A stretch of 64,000 bases of DNA from an uncultured Alphaproteobacteria bacterium (GTDB lineage: Bacteria; Pseudomonadota; Alphaproteobacteria; Rhizobiales; Rhizobiaceae), in the NCBI GenBank assembly GCA_929200315.1, contig CAKMZB010000007.1, positions 104,808 to 168,807 on the forward strand, read 5' to 3'. The notes below the pieces were generated by a model. It did no database searches. It was not told the DNA's origin and was given only the letters and a program-made list of their open reading frames with translations. Numbering within the stretch: position 1 is the stretch's first letter; each line of letters opens with the position of its first letter. A program made the position numbers and the translations under genes. Positions 7,909 to 18,158 of the stretch are shown piece by piece.

Positions 7909-9078
7909 ATGGTTCAACCGATTTCCGCTTTTTCTCGCATGGGAGAGGAGAACGCCTTTGCCGTTCTTGCCCGCGCCAATGCGCTGGCCGCGCAGGGCCG
8001 CGACATCATCAATCTGGGCATCGGGCAGCCGGACTTTTCTACGCCCGATCACATTGCCGAAGCGGCGATCAAGGCAATTCGCGACGGCCATCACGGTTAC
8101 ACCCCAGCCACCGGCACTCTTGAATGCCGCGAGGCTGTAGCAAGGCGAACGCTAACGACCACAGGCATCGAAGTTTCGCCTGAGCGCATCTGCATCGTCC
8201 CCGGCGGGAAGGTCACGATGTATGCGGCCATCACCATGTTGGGTGAACCCGGGGTCGAAATCATGTACCCCGATCCGGGCTTCCCCATCTATCGCTCAAT
8301 GATCGAGTTCACCGGCGCGGCCCCCATTCCGGTACCTGTGCGGGAGGAGAACGGCTTTGCCTTTTCCGGCGAAGAGGCGGCCTCGCTCCTCACCGACAAG
8401 ACACGTCTTGTCATCCTCAATTCCCCCGCCAACCCAACAGGTGGCGTCACGCCGCGGGAAGAAATTGCTAAGCTTGTGACGGCGCTGGAGCGCTTCCCCA
8501 AAGCGACGGTGATGTCCGACGAGATCTATGATTCCATGACCTATGACGGAGAGGCGGCAACATCGCTCCTCACCTTCCCGGAAATCGCCGACCGGCTGAT
8601 CGTCCTCAACGGCTGGTCAAAAACCTGGGCCATGACCGGTTGGCGTATGGGCTGGTCGATCTGGCCGGATGCGCTGTTCGATGCCATGCGCAAGCTTGCG
8701 GTCAATTGCTGGTCCTGCGTCAACGCGCCCTCGCAATTTGCGGGCATCGCCGCCATCGACGGGCCGCAGGATGACGTTGTTAAAATGATGACCGCCTTCG
8801 ATGAGCGGCGAAAGCTTGTTGTGGACCGCGCCAATGCGTTGCCAAATATCACCTGCGCCACGCCGAAAGGTGCCTTCTACGCCTTCCCCAACATTAGCGA
8901 AACGGGATGGAAGGCGAAGGAACTGGCCTCAAAGCTGTTGGAAGAAACTAGCGTCGCGACAATTGGCGGACCGGATTTCGGCATTCTTGGCGAAGGTTAC
9001 ATCCGCCTCAGCTACGCCAATTCATCGCAAAACATAGAGCGCGCGCTGGAGCGCATTGGCACGTTTTTAGCAGATTAA
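7909..9078 (+). CDS. class I/II pyridoxal-phosphate aminotransferase
   Basis: A 389-residue fold-type I aminotransferase. Seen are INLGIGQPDF at the N-terminus, the NSPANPTGG loop, SDEIYDSMTYDG with the PLP-binding Asp/Tyr pair, and the Schiff-base Lys at about 238 in GWSKTWAMTGWRMGW, followed by a C-terminal YIRLSYANS with the carboxylate-binding Arg. It resembles aspartate/aromatic or branched-chain-type aminotransferases; the substrate is not determinable. The ATG at 7909 is chosen because upstream codons lie in a dehydrogenase relic. It ends overlapping the last 4 bases of a convergent gene. Confidence 0.92.
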   Translation: MVQPISAFSRMGEENAFAVLARANALAAQGRDIINLGIGQPDFSTPDHIAEAAIKAIRDGHHGYTPATGTLECREAVARRTLTTTGIEVSPERICIVPGGKVTMYAAITMLGEPGVEIMYPDPGFPIYRSMIEFTGAAPIPVPVREENGFAFSGEEAASLLTDKTRLVILNSPANPTGGVTPREEIAKLVTALERFPKATVMSDEIYDSMTYDGEAATSLLTFPEIADRLIVLNGWSKTWAMTGWRMGWSIWPDALFDAMRKLAVNCWSCVNAPSQFAGIAAIDGPQDDVVKMMTAFDERRKLVVDRANALPNITCATPKGAFYAFPNISETGWKAKELASKLLEETSVATIGGPDFGILGEGYIRLSYANSSQNIERALERIGTFLAD

Positions 9079-10076
9079 GGGTAGGCGTTCGCCGCTTCGA
9101 TGGTTGCGGCCAAGTCGGCAAAGCCGCTGCTGTTTTGCACATCCCGTAACAGCGCCGCCGCCAGCGCCCACCACTCGGCGCGCTGCTTGCGGGTCAATGT
9201 GAAGATCGGCACATCGCGGCGCAATTGCGCGCGTTTGGCATTGGTTTCCTGACGTTCGGCAAAACTATTGGCGTCGCTCAGGGAGCGGGTGGCAACGGCG
9301 ATAATCTGCCCGCGCAGCGAGGGCGCCAATTCCTCCCACCACTGGGTACTCGCCACCAGCGCGTAACCGGACATGAGGTGGTTGCTCTCCAGAATGTTGG
9401 CACCCGTCCCCGCCTGAGCAAAGTTGGACATGTCGCGCCACAACGCGCCTGCGGCATCCAGGCGACCATCGGCCAAAGCTGCTGCCCGCTCATCCTTGGC
9501 CAAATCCTGTGGCGGCGCTCCGGCTGCGGCGAGAAATTGGCGAAGATTTTCAGACCCGCTAAACGCGATTTTCTTGCCAAGCGCATCCTCTGCCACCACC
9601 AGCGGCAGCCGTGCAGCCATCACGCCCATTGCGTCGCGGTAAAAGCCAAGCGGCGTTAGCCCGGCCGCTTGTGTTGACCGGTCGAGAATGGCCCGTGCAG
9701 GACCGGCGTAGAAGCGTTCCACGGCGAGCCGTCCCCGGAAAGCAAAAGGCAAATCGAAACTGCGCCAGGCAGGCGCGGCTTCAGCCAGGGCATTTGTGGA
9801 TGGAAAAGCCATATTCCCGGAAATTGGCAGGGCATTTACCGATGCTTCGCCCGCGAAGGCGGAGTTATCCGCAACCAACGTCGCGCAGGCCTGACCGTTC
9901 AATTGCCGATCCAGATTGGCAACAAAGCCTCGCGCGGTACGGTCCCGCGCGGAGGTCGCCTGGGAAGCCGTTGCCAGCAAACGGATTTCCACCTCACCGG
10001 GGTCACATGCCGCCCATGTCGGAGCGGCAAGAAGCGCCAATAGGCCAGCGAGCAATGATGTGCTTAGCAGTCTCAC
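9075..10076 (-). CDS. TRAP-type (DctP-like) periplasmic solute-binding protein
   Basis: A 333-residue protein with a cleavable signal peptide (LLAGLLALLAAPTWA, about residues 8-22) and a DctP-like fold: FPSTNALAEAAPAWRSFDLPFAF, a central LGFYRDAMGVMAARLP segment and a C-terminal LTRKQRAEWW helix. TRAP binding proteins normally deliver organic acids to DctQM permeases, but no dctQ or dctM is present here. Instead its ATG overlaps the stop of the modC-like gene, making it the last gene of a molybdate-type ABC operon. Whether it works with that transporter, with a distant TRAP permease or as a sensor is open. Confidence 0.8.
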   Translation of the reverse strand: MRLLSTSLLAGLLALLAAPTWAACDPGEVEIRLLATASQATSARDRTARGFVANLDRQLNGQACATLVADNSAFAGEASVNALPISGNMAFPSTNALAEAAPAWRSFDLPFAFRGRLAVERFYAGPARAILDRSTQAAGLTPLGFYRDAMGVMAARLPLVVAEDALGKKIAFSGSENLRQFLAAAGAPPQDLAKDERAAALADGRLDAAGALWRDMSNFAQAGTGANILESNHLMSGYALVASTQWWEELAPSLRGQIIAVATRSLSDANSFAERQETNAKRAQLRRDVPIFTLTRKQRAEWWALAAALLRDVQNSSGFADLAATIEAANAYP

Positions 10077-10750
10077 GACGTGGACAACCCCATTTCAAAA
10101 TCGGTCAGTTCTTCAGCAGACAACTCCTGAACGACCTGCCCCCTTTCAACCACGAAAACGACATCCGCGAGAGCAGCGATTTCGCTCTTATCATGGCTGA
10201 CATAGATGATCGGCACGCGCATTGCATCGCGAATGGCGGCAAAATAGGGGATCACCTGGCGACGGCGATGATCGTCCAGTCCGGTAAGAGGTTCATCCAG
10301 CAACAGGATTTCCGGTTCTGCTAGCAGCGCCCGTCCCAGAGCCACCCTCTGCCCCTCCCCGCCGGAAAGGTGACGCGGCGAACGGTTGAGAAGTGGTCCG
10401 AGGTCCAGCATCTCAACAACATCAAAGAAAAGACCGGTATCTTTGCTGGAAAATCCGTAGCGCAAATTGCGCTCCACACTCATGGTGGGAAACAGCAGTG
10501 CTGCCTGAAAAACCGCACCCATATTGCGCTTGTGAACCGGGACATCAATGCCGATCACATTGTCGAAGAGCACCCGGTCATCCACCTTGATGCGTCCTTC
10601 ATCAGGTCGCCAAAGCCCTGATATAGCGCGCAAAAGCGTTGATTTTCCCGCACCCGAACGGCCATAGAATGCCGTCACTGGCTGATCGCTCCACAGATGG
10701 GCGTTAATCTCCAAACGCCCCACTTGCCCTTTTACGGTCACCTCCAACAT
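10073..10750 (-). CDS. modC: molybdate-type ABC transporter ATPase lacking the C-terminal Mo-binding domain
   Basis: A 225-residue ABC ATPase. Walker A is GRSGAGKST (about 30-38), the signature motif is LSGGEGQRVALGRAL, Walker B is ILLLDEPLTGLDD, and the H-loop is VSHD. Canonical ModC is about 350 residues with a C-terminal MOP/TOBE regulatory domain; that domain is absent here. Its start overlaps the end of modB and its end overlaps the dctP-like gene, so it belongs to the eda-modABC-dctP block. It should power uptake of molybdate, tungstate or a similar oxyanion. Confidence 0.85.
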   Translation of the reverse strand: MLEVTVKGQVGRLEINAHLWSDQPVTAFYGRSGAGKSTLLRAISGLWRPDEGRIKVDDRVLFDNVIGIDVPVHKRNMGAVFQAALLFPTMSVERNLRYGFSSKDTGLFFDVVEMLDLGPLLNRSPRHLSGGEGQRVALGRALLAEPEILLLDEPLTGLDDHRRRQVIPYFAAIRDAMRVPIIYVSHDKSEIAALADVVFVVERGQVVQELSAEELTDFEMGLSTS

Positions 10751-11445
10751 CAGCGCGCATTCCTCCGCGCGATCCAGCTTGTCAGCAATTCAGAGCCCAG
10801 AATCGCGGCAAATGAAATAAAGACGGCAAAGCCGATCAGGATGAGAGCGCGGCTATCCCCTGAGGGGCTTTGCAGTAACGTATAAATCGCCAGCGAAAGC
10901 GTCTGCGTTTCCTCCGGGATGTTGCCAACGAAGGTAATTGTCGCACCAAACTCCCCAAGCGCCTTGGCAAAGCCGAGCACCAGCCCGGCAACAATTCCCG
11001 GCCAGGCCATGGGCAGCACAACGGTGCGAAACCGCCGCAAGCGCGATGCGCCAAGAGTTGCCGCCATTTCAACAAGCCGCGGATCCTGCGTTTCAAACGC
11101 CAGGCGGATCGGACGGACCACCAGCGGCAGCGCCATCAATCCCGCTGCAATCGCTGCCCCAACCCAGGAAAAGGCAAGCTGAATGCCAAACCCATCCAGC
11201 CACTGCCCCACCCAACCGCGCCGCCCCAGCAAGACGAGCAATGCATAGCCCGTCACCACCGGAGGTGTGACGAGAGGCAGATGAACAAGGGCAGAAACCA
11301 GCGCCTTTCCCGGCCAGTCGGGTTTCGCCAAGGCCGCGCCGAGGAGGATGGCGATGGGGACGACAATGGCCATGGCCAGCGCGGAAACCTGCAGCGACAA
11401 CGTCACGATGGCGAGGGTCGCCGGGTCGGAGAGAAACGCACCCAC
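10750..11445 (-). CDS. modB: molybdate ABC transporter permease
   Basis: A 231-residue inner-membrane permease with about five to six transmembrane helices. The EAA-type coupling loop is visible as EMAATLGASRLRRFRTVVLPMAWPGI in pieces, followed by GFAKALGEFGATITFVGN, the typical ModB signature. It overlaps modC by an ATGA junction and starts 3 bases after modA. It forms the membrane channel of the oxyanion importer. Confidence 0.92.
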   Translation of the reverse strand: MGAFLSDPATLAIVTLSLQVSALAMAIVVPIAILLGAALAKPDWPGKALVSALVHLPLVTPPVVTGYALLVLLGRRGWVGQWLDGFGIQLAFSWVGAAIAAGLMALPLVVRPIRLAFETQDPRLVEMAATLGASRLRRFRTVVLPMAWPGIVAGLVLGFAKALGEFGATITFVGNIPEETQTLSLAIYTLLQSPSGDSRALILIGFAVFISFAAILGSELLTSWIARRNAR

Positions 11446-11448
11446 GGC

Positions 11449-12183
11449 TCAGCGCTCAAAAGGCGGGAGCGAGAACCCGGCTTTCTTCAAAATGGCTTGC
11501 GCATGATCGGTACCCAGTGTTTCCAGAAACGCCGCAGCGCCCGCCGCTGCGTCCGGGGTTTCTGCTGCAAAGTAACGGATGGGCGGATGGGTCTTTGGGT
11601 CAAACGTGTAAGCCACAGCTACTGCAGGTTCGATATTGGCATCTGTTCGATAAACGATGGCGGCATCAACATCCCCACGCGCAGCAAGGCGCAGGGTGAT
11701 GCGAACATTCTCGGCGAAAACGACGTTCGGCCGAAGCGCGCGCCAGAGGGAAAGCGACGTCAACGCGGCCTTTGTGTAACGCCCGGCCGGCACCGCTTCC
11801 GGCTCCGCCATGGCAAAACGCCCCTGCTCCAGGGCCCGTGGCCAATCTTTCCTGGCGGCCTCTTTGGCGGTAACCACGACCAGGCGATTGCCGGCGAAGG
11901 TAATGGTGGAAGATGGCTCGACCAACGCGCGATCCTGTGCCCAATCCATCCAGCTTTCATCTGCAGTCAGAAAAATGTCAGCGGGCGCACCGGCATCGAG
12001 CTGCCGCGCCAATTGGGATGTCGAAGCCAGCGACACCACTACTTTTTCTCTCACCCGCTCCTCATGAAAAGCAGCAAGCGCGCCGATAACATCCGTCATG
12101 GAAGACGGTGCGAAGACGACAATCTTTGCAAGCGCTGCCTGCGGCGCCAGCGCCAGAATCGCAGCCAAAATCCAAACCTTCAT
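11449..12183 (-). CDS. modA: molybdate-binding periplasmic protein
   Basis: A 244-residue substrate-binding protein with a signal peptide (VWILAAILALAPQAALA, residues 3-19). Family segments are FAPSSMTDVIGALAAF, STSQLARQLDAGAPADIFLTADESWMD, FAGNRLVVVT and AAIVYRTDA. ModA binds molybdate or tungstate. It begins 6 bases downstream of the KDPG aldolase gene, so it is probably cotranscribed with it, which is an unusual leader gene for a mod operon. Confidence 0.9.
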   Translation of the reverse strand: MKVWILAAILALAPQAALAKIVVFAPSSMTDVIGALAAFHEERVREKVVVSLASTSQLARQLDAGAPADIFLTADESWMDWAQDRALVEPSSTITFAGNRLVVVTAKEAARKDWPRALEQGRFAMAEPEAVPAGRYTKAALTSLSLWRALRPNVVFAENVRITLRLAARGDVDAAIVYRTDANIEPAVAVAYTFDPKTHPPIRYFAAETPDAAAGAAAFLETLGTDHAQAILKKAGFSLPPFER

Positions 12184-12189
12184 CCTGCG

Positions 12190-12837
12190 TCAGTCCCCAA
12201 GCAGCGTCGCCTTGGCGGCGAGGGCCTCAATCTCCTGATAGCGGCCTTCCGCGATGGCACCACCCGGCGCGACCCACGAACCACCCACGCAGGCAACATT
12301 TGGCAAAGCGAGATAATCCTTGGCGCGTTCAGCATCGAGGCCACCGGTGGGGCAGAAGGTGAGCGAGGGTAAGATGCTGCCCAGCGCTTTAAGATAGTCC
12401 GGCCCACCCACCTGTTCAGCGGGGAAGAATTTGGCGGCCTCATAGCCCTCCGCAACAAGCGCCATCGCCTCGCTTGGCGTTGCGATGCCCGGCAGGAGCG
12501 GGATGTGGGACTTGCGTTGGCTGGTCAGCAGGCTCGCTGTCGCGCCGGGGGAAACAAGGAACTGCGCGCCCATGTCCACGCAATCGGTCGCCATATCGCC
12601 GTTGAGCACTGTTCCAGCGCCAACGATGGCCCCTTCCACGGACTTTGCGACAGCCGCGATGCAGTCGAGCGCCGCTTTGGTGCGCAGTGTAATCTCGATC
12701 ACGGGCAGGCCACCAGCTACGAGCGCACGGGAAACAGCCAGGGCGGTCTCGACATCATCAAATTTCAGAACCGGAATCACGGGCGCAAGGCCCATAATTT
12801 CTCTCATTCTCTCATTGCGGGATTTCATTACTGGCAC
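12190..12837 (-). CDS. eda: 2-dehydro-3-deoxy-phosphogluconate/4-hydroxy-2-oxoglutarate aldolase
   Basis: A 215-residue class I aldolase. Visible are APVIPVLKFDDVE at the N-terminus, the IEITLRT strand with the catalytic Glu region, GAGTVLN, and the Schiff-base Lys in AAKFFPAE, followed by FCPTGGLD. It cleaves KDPG to pyruvate and glyceraldehyde-3-phosphate in the Entner-Doudoroff pathway. Edd and glucokinase genes are not adjacent. The start could also be the internal Met at residue 4 or 11. Gene order suggests cotranscription with modABC. Confidence 0.9.
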   Translation of the reverse strand: MPVMKSRNERMREIMGLAPVIPVLKFDDVETALAVSRALVAGGLPVIEITLRTKAALDCIAAVAKSVEGAIVGAGTVLNGDMATDCVDMGAQFLVSPGATASLLTSQRKSHIPLLPGIATPSEAMALVAEGYEAAKFFPAEQVGGPDYLKALGSILPSLTFCPTGGLDAERAKDYLALPNVACVGGSWVAPGGAIAEGRYQEIEALAAKATLLGD

Positions 12838-12858
12838 TCCGCTGCGGTCGTGATGACC

Positions 12859-13803
12859 TTAGGAGCTTTTGCCCCTGCGCGAAAGCGCTTCACGCCCTTT
12901 CATATGGGTCCAGACGGCCGAAAAGAGTTGACCCAGCGCTTGGCCGAGAGCCGGTAGCCATCTGAGCTTCGCTTCAGGGTTCGGCAGGCCAAGACGCACC
13001 GCTTCGCCGGAACTAAAGCGGCCGGTTTCTTCAAGGCCATGGCGATCCTGAAAAGCGCGCAGGGCACGGTCAGTTTTCAGGCCAAATATGCCGTCGAGGC
13101 GCAGGAAATGGCCGTGCTCGCGCAGCCTTTCTTGCAACACCCGCACCATCTCTCCCCGTGCGCCGAAGCCGATCTCGTCCCTCTCGCCACCAACAAACTT
13201 GGGCAGGCCGCCGTTCAGCCGCTCGTTCCAGCGGGTAAAGGCGGATTTCATGCGCGTGTCGTAGCGGTTGCGGCGATATGCGGGGCCGTTGTAGCGGCGG
13301 GCGAAGGCTGCCCAATCCCCGGTGCGCAGATGGGCGTTGAGGTCGTTGGCGGAAATGAAGCGCGCCATCACCTCAACCTGCCCCTCAAGGCCGGACCGTG
13401 CTTCCGCCACCAAAGCCTCCACACTTTTATAGCCAAGCGCACGCCAGTTTTCCCCCATCACCTGCCCCACACCCCAACTAACCGAGGCATAGGCCGCGGC
13501 GCGGTTGATGCGAGCAGCCCGGGTGAGCAGTGCCCAGCGGGCGACTTGAGAGCGAGGGTTCTTCACCCCGCCAACTTTCGGGCTTGCAAGACGATTGCGC
13601 CGTGCTTGAACGCGGTCGGGCTTATTCAGCAATCTGTCGAAGTAATGTCCCTCAAAACGGATCAATGGCTCGGTCCTGTCGCCAAACCTTGCAAAGGCAC
13701 AACCGCCGCTTTCCACCTCCACCACGGCGAGCAGAGCCGCCACGGGCACATTTAGCCGCGCAGCAATTTTGCCTACAGCCGCAATCGTCGTCTCATCAAA
13801 CAT
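12859..13803 (-). CDS. N-acetylmuramidase-type peptidoglycan hydrolase with PG-binding domain
   Basis: A 314-residue protein. Residues about 15-190 match the N-acetylmuramidase (DUF3380) domain of phage-type endolysins: LLAVVEVESGG with the catalytic Glu, then RFEGHYFDRLL, SWGVGQVMGENW and WAAFARRYNGPAYRRNRYD. A PG_binding_1 repeat follows at about 215-275 (VRVLQERLREHGHFLRLDGIFG). No clear signal peptide is seen, so export may need a holin-like route or a prophage origin, but no other phage genes are nearby. It is preceded by a long hairpin separating it from mmsA. Confidence 0.85.
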   Translation of the reverse strand: MFDETTIAAVGKIAARLNVPVAALLAVVEVESGGCAFARFGDRTEPLIRFEGHYFDRLLNKPDRVQARRNRLASPKVGGVKNPRSQVARWALLTRAARINRAAAYASVSWGVGQVMGENWRALGYKSVEALVAEARSGLEGQVEVMARFISANDLNAHLRTGDWAAFARRYNGPAYRRNRYDTRMKSAFTRWNERLNGGLPKFVGGERDEIGFGARGEMVRVLQERLREHGHFLRLDGIFGLKTDRALRAFQDRHGLEETGRFSSGEAVRLGLPNPEAKLRWLPALGQALGQLFSAVWTHMKGREALSRRGKSS

Positions 13804-13806
13804 TCA

Positions 13807-13847
13807 CGCCGCCTCATTGATCTGGTTCCGTAGATCATGAGGCGGCG
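13807..13847 (-). terminator. long inverted repeat between mmsA and the muramidase gene
   Basis: The arms CGCCGCCTCATTGATCT and AGATCATGAGGCGGCG pair almost perfectly (one bulged base) around an 8-base loop. On the minus strand it lies just after mmsA and immediately before the muramidase start. There is no U-tract, so it is either a factor-dependent terminator or a barrier hairpin. Confidence 0.5.
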
Positions 13848-13869
13848 CGAGAGAAAGTGGATAAGTTTT

Positions 13870-15369
<1,500 letters not shown>

Positions 15370-15503
15370 AGCCGTCTCTCCGGATCGTATTTTGAGGCTT
15401 TGTAGGGGAGCGAGACGGCGCGCGAAAGGCCGATTTGGGAACAGAAGGTCGCCTTTGCCCTTTTTACAGCCGCGACGGACGGCAACACCGCCGCCGATCC
15501 GAT

Positions 15504-15899
15504 CTACGGGAGCAGATCTATGATTTCCGTCCGTCCACCGTCCTCGCAGGCACGGCAACACTCATCGCACCCCTGCTCATCATCCTGCCCGACACCCCAG
15601 TATTCCTCAGACCGGTTGCGTACCCATGCCCCATAACAGATCTTCTCCCCGCTTCGGCAGGAAAGCCGGTAGGTTTGAACGCGGTCATCGTCGATGATGT
15701 AAACTTCGTCGCTGCCCGGCCAGACTGCGTTTCTCGACTGTGAATAAAATTTCACACTGACCACGTTGTGATGTGAACTTTTCATGCGCCAGGTTATCTC
15801 GTCAGCACCGGCGGTGAGGGTCAGAACCGGACTTATAGCCAAAAGAACGATAGCGGCCAAAATCGCGGCAAACCGTTTTGCAATTTTCAAACCCGCCAT
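15504..15899 (-). CDS. small secreted cysteine-rich protein, unknown function
   Basis: A 131-residue protein with an N-terminal signal segment (FAAILAAIVLLAISPVLTLTAGA, in pieces at about 10-32) and a mature domain containing WRMKSSHHNVVSVKFYSQSR and a C-terminal cysteine cluster (LSCRSGEKICYGAWV, GCDECCRACEDG). Similar small proteins occur, from memory, in many Hyphomicrobiales; none has a known role to my knowledge. The cysteine pattern suggests disulfides in the periplasm. Confidence 0.7.
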   Translation of the reverse strand: MAGLKIAKRFAAILAAIVLLAISPVLTLTAGADEITWRMKSSHHNVVSVKFYSQSRNAVWPGSDEVYIIDDDRVQTYRLSCRSGEKICYGAWVRNRSEEYWGVGQDDEQGCDECCRACEDGGRTEIIDLLP

Positions 15900-15970
15900 T
15901 TCATAGCCCCGGCCCCGTTATGGCGTGATCATGGGTGAAGCGGGCGAACCGCGCAATGCGGCTACCCATT

Positions 15971-16960
15971 CTACCGCCCCCGCAACCGCGGATCGAGTGC
16001 ATCACGCAGACCATCGCCGATATAATTCACCGACAAGACGGTGAGGGAGATGGCTAGACCGGGCCAGATCACCCGGCCGGGATAGTCGCGGGTATAGTCG
16101 ATGGCGTCAAAGAGCAGGCGTCCCCAGGTCGGGAAATCCGGCGGAAAACCAAGACCGAGGAAAGACAGGGCGGATTCGGTGATGATCGCCGTTGCGATGC
16201 CGAGGGTCGCTGAGACCATAATGGGCGACAGCACGTTCGGCAGAACATGGCGCGTGATGATGCGGCGCGAAGGTGTGCCGATGGATTTTGCGGCCAGCAC
16301 AAATTCCCGCTCCTTCAGCGCCAGCACATCGCCACGCACGATGCGGGCGGTCTGCATCCAGGAGGTTAAGCCAATGGCGGAGACCATGAGAATAAAAATG
16401 CCGCCTTCCGGGCCAAGCACGCCGCTGAGCTTTTCACGAAACAGCATGACGATGACGAGAAGCAACGGCAGCAAAGGCAGCGCCAGGAACAGGTCCGTAA
16501 AGCGCATGAGCGGGCCATCCATCCGGCGGAAATAGCCGGCGATCACGCCAATGGTGGAACCAAAGAGCAGCGACAAAGCCATGGCCGTGAGGCCAACGGC
16601 GAGGGAAACGCGCCCGCCGGACAAAACCCGGGCAAGGAGATCACGCCCAAGCTGGTCTGTACCCAGCGGATGCGCGAAGGACGCGCCTTGGTTGCGGGAG
16701 CGAATGTCCACGAAGGTCGGGTCGATAGTCCAGATCATCGGACCAAAGAAAACAAGGAAGACGATGGTCAAAAACACCGCCGCGCCGAACACCGCGCCTT
16801 TGTGGGATTTAAATTGCGCCCACACGTCACCAGCGAAGGAGCGGTGAACGCCCAGTGTTTGTTCAGGGAAAACGGTGAGGATTTGCTCGCGCGTAACCAC
16901 CCGCCGCTTTGCACCAACTGGACCGCTCGGCTTTTGCCCTTTGGCTTTTACCTCAGTCAT
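15971..16960 (-). CDS. oppC: peptide/nickel-type ABC transporter permease, OppC-like
   Basis: A 329-residue permease with an N-terminal cytoplasmic tail, one early membrane segment (GAAVFLTIVFLVFFGPMIW) and five more after a HPLGTDQLGRDLLARVL motif typical of OppC/DppC. The EAA loop is AAKSIGTPSRRIITRHVLPN. The ATG at 16958-16960 overlaps the oppB stop by 8 bases. It pairs with OppB to form the channel of the importer encoded between 15.9 and 22.1 kb. Confidence 0.9.
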   Translation of the reverse strand: MTEVKAKGQKPSGPVGAKRRVVTREQILTVFPEQTLGVHRSFAGDVWAQFKSHKGAVFGAAVFLTIVFLVFFGPMIWTIDPTFVDIRSRNQGASFAHPLGTDQLGRDLLARVLSGGRVSLAVGLTAMALSLLFGSTIGVIAGYFRRMDGPLMRFTDLFLALPLLPLLLVIVMLFREKLSGVLGPEGGIFILMVSAIGLTSWMQTARIVRGDVLALKEREFVLAAKSIGTPSRRIITRHVLPNVLSPIMVSATLGIATAIITESALSFLGLGFPPDFPTWGRLLFDAIDYTRDYPGRVIWPGLAISLTVLSVNYIGDGLRDALDPRLRGR

Positions 16961-17972
16961 AACGGATCCTCGGGTCGAAGACGCCGTAGAGAATGTCGGC
17001 AATCAGGTTGAAGAGCACAATCAGCCCGGCAAACATGAAAGTGATCGTCTGCACCGTCGGCACGTCGCCGCCCTGGATGGCGATAATGAGCAACTGACCA
17101 AGGCCGTTCACCTTGAATATCTGCTCGGTGATGATTGCCCCGCCAAAGATCGCCGGCACGCCAAGGGCGATAACAGTGATGACGGGGATCATGGAATTGC
17201 GCAGCGCGTGAAGAAGAACGACCGAACGCTCTTTCACGCCCTTGGCGCGGGCGGTGCGCACATAATCCTGGTTGAGATTGTCCAGCATCGAGGCGCGCAG
17301 GAAGCGGCTGATCTGTGCCGTTGTCTGTAGCGCCAACACCATAACCGGCATGATCATCTGCCTAAACTGGAACTTGAAACTCTCCCAACCCACCACTTCA
17401 TGGGTCGTGTCATAGATCGAGGGCAGCCAGAACATGCTCTCCCGTGGGATGATGATTGAGAACAAAATGATCACCAGCACACCGGAAAAGAAGGGTGGGA
17501 CGGAAAAACCCACCATGGAGACGAATGTCCCCGCCTGGTCGAACCAGGAATATTGCCGATAGGCTGAAATGATGCCGATGGGCACGGCAATTAGCACACC
17601 GACCACATAGCTTGTTCCCACCACCCAAAGCGTCTGCGGCATGCGCTGAACGATAAGATCCATCACCGGCGAGCGGGTCTGGTAAGACAGAATGCGCTGG
17701 CCGATCTCGAACTGCGTCCCGAAAGTTTCGTTCATCCAGTGGAGCGGCTCGGTGACGACAATCTGCTTTAGCCATAAGAAAAATTGCACGAGGAACGGCT
17801 GGTTCACACCCAGGCTCTCACGGATCTTCTCACGCACTTCCGGCGGGATCGTCAGCGGCAGGTTCCCCGTCGGATCGGACGGCGACAGCTTCACGATGAA
17901 GAAAATGACGAAAGCTATAAACAGCAGCGTCGGTATCGAAACCAGAGTACGTCTGAACGTGTAAGTCAGCAC
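16953..17972 (-). CDS. oppB: peptide/nickel-type ABC transporter permease, OppB-like
   Basis: A 339-residue permease. It begins with RRTLVSIPTLLFIAFVIFFI (first membrane helix), carries the OppB-type SPSDPTG segment, and ends with DILYGVFDPRIRYD. The EAA loop is TARAKGVKERSVVLLHALRN. It has a long periplasmic loop between helices one and two, as seen in larger OppB proteins. It overlaps oppC and is separated from oppA by 186 bases containing a strong hairpin. Confidence 0.92.
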   Translation of the reverse strand: MLTYTFRRTLVSIPTLLFIAFVIFFIVKLSPSDPTGNLPLTIPPEVREKIRESLGVNQPFLVQFFLWLKQIVVTEPLHWMNETFGTQFEIGQRILSYQTRSPVMDLIVQRMPQTLWVVGTSYVVGVLIAVPIGIISAYRQYSWFDQAGTFVSMVGFSVPPFFSGVLVIILFSIIIPRESMFWLPSIYDTTHEVVGWESFKFQFRQMIMPVMVLALQTTAQISRFLRASMLDNLNQDYVRTARAKGVKERSVVLLHALRNSMIPVITVIALGVPAIFGGAIITEQIFKVNGLGQLLIIAIQGGDVPTVQTITFMFAGLIVLFNLIADILYGVFDPRIRYD

Positions 17973-18111
17973 AGGGACGGCTCCACTTTGCGTTTCAATG
18001 AAAACATGACGGCGTGTCCTGCTTGTGGGTGCAACAAACCGTTGCCCGATGTCCTGCCGTGAGAATTAACGCAGATGGGTAGAAAATGGGGCAGCGGCGG
18101 TTGTGGAAGTA

Positions 18112-18135
18112 GGGCGGCGCATCACTGCGCCGCCC
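18112..18135 (-). promoter_or_regulatory. 10-bp perfect stem-loop between oppA and oppB
   Basis: GGGCGGCGCA and TGCGCCGCCC flank a TCAC loop, 23 bases after the oppA stop. No U-tract follows on the transcribed strand. Such hairpins between a binding-protein gene and its permease genes often stabilise the upstream mRNA so that the binding protein is made in excess; that role is inferred. Confidence 0.6.
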
Positions 18136-18158
18136 CGGTTTTGGTCAGGCTCTGGGCC

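Noticed and set aside
12859..13803. Prophage or gene-transfer-agent origin of the muramidase gene
   Set aside because: The enzyme type is phage-like but no capsid, tail or integrase gene is adjacent, so a prophage call is not supported.
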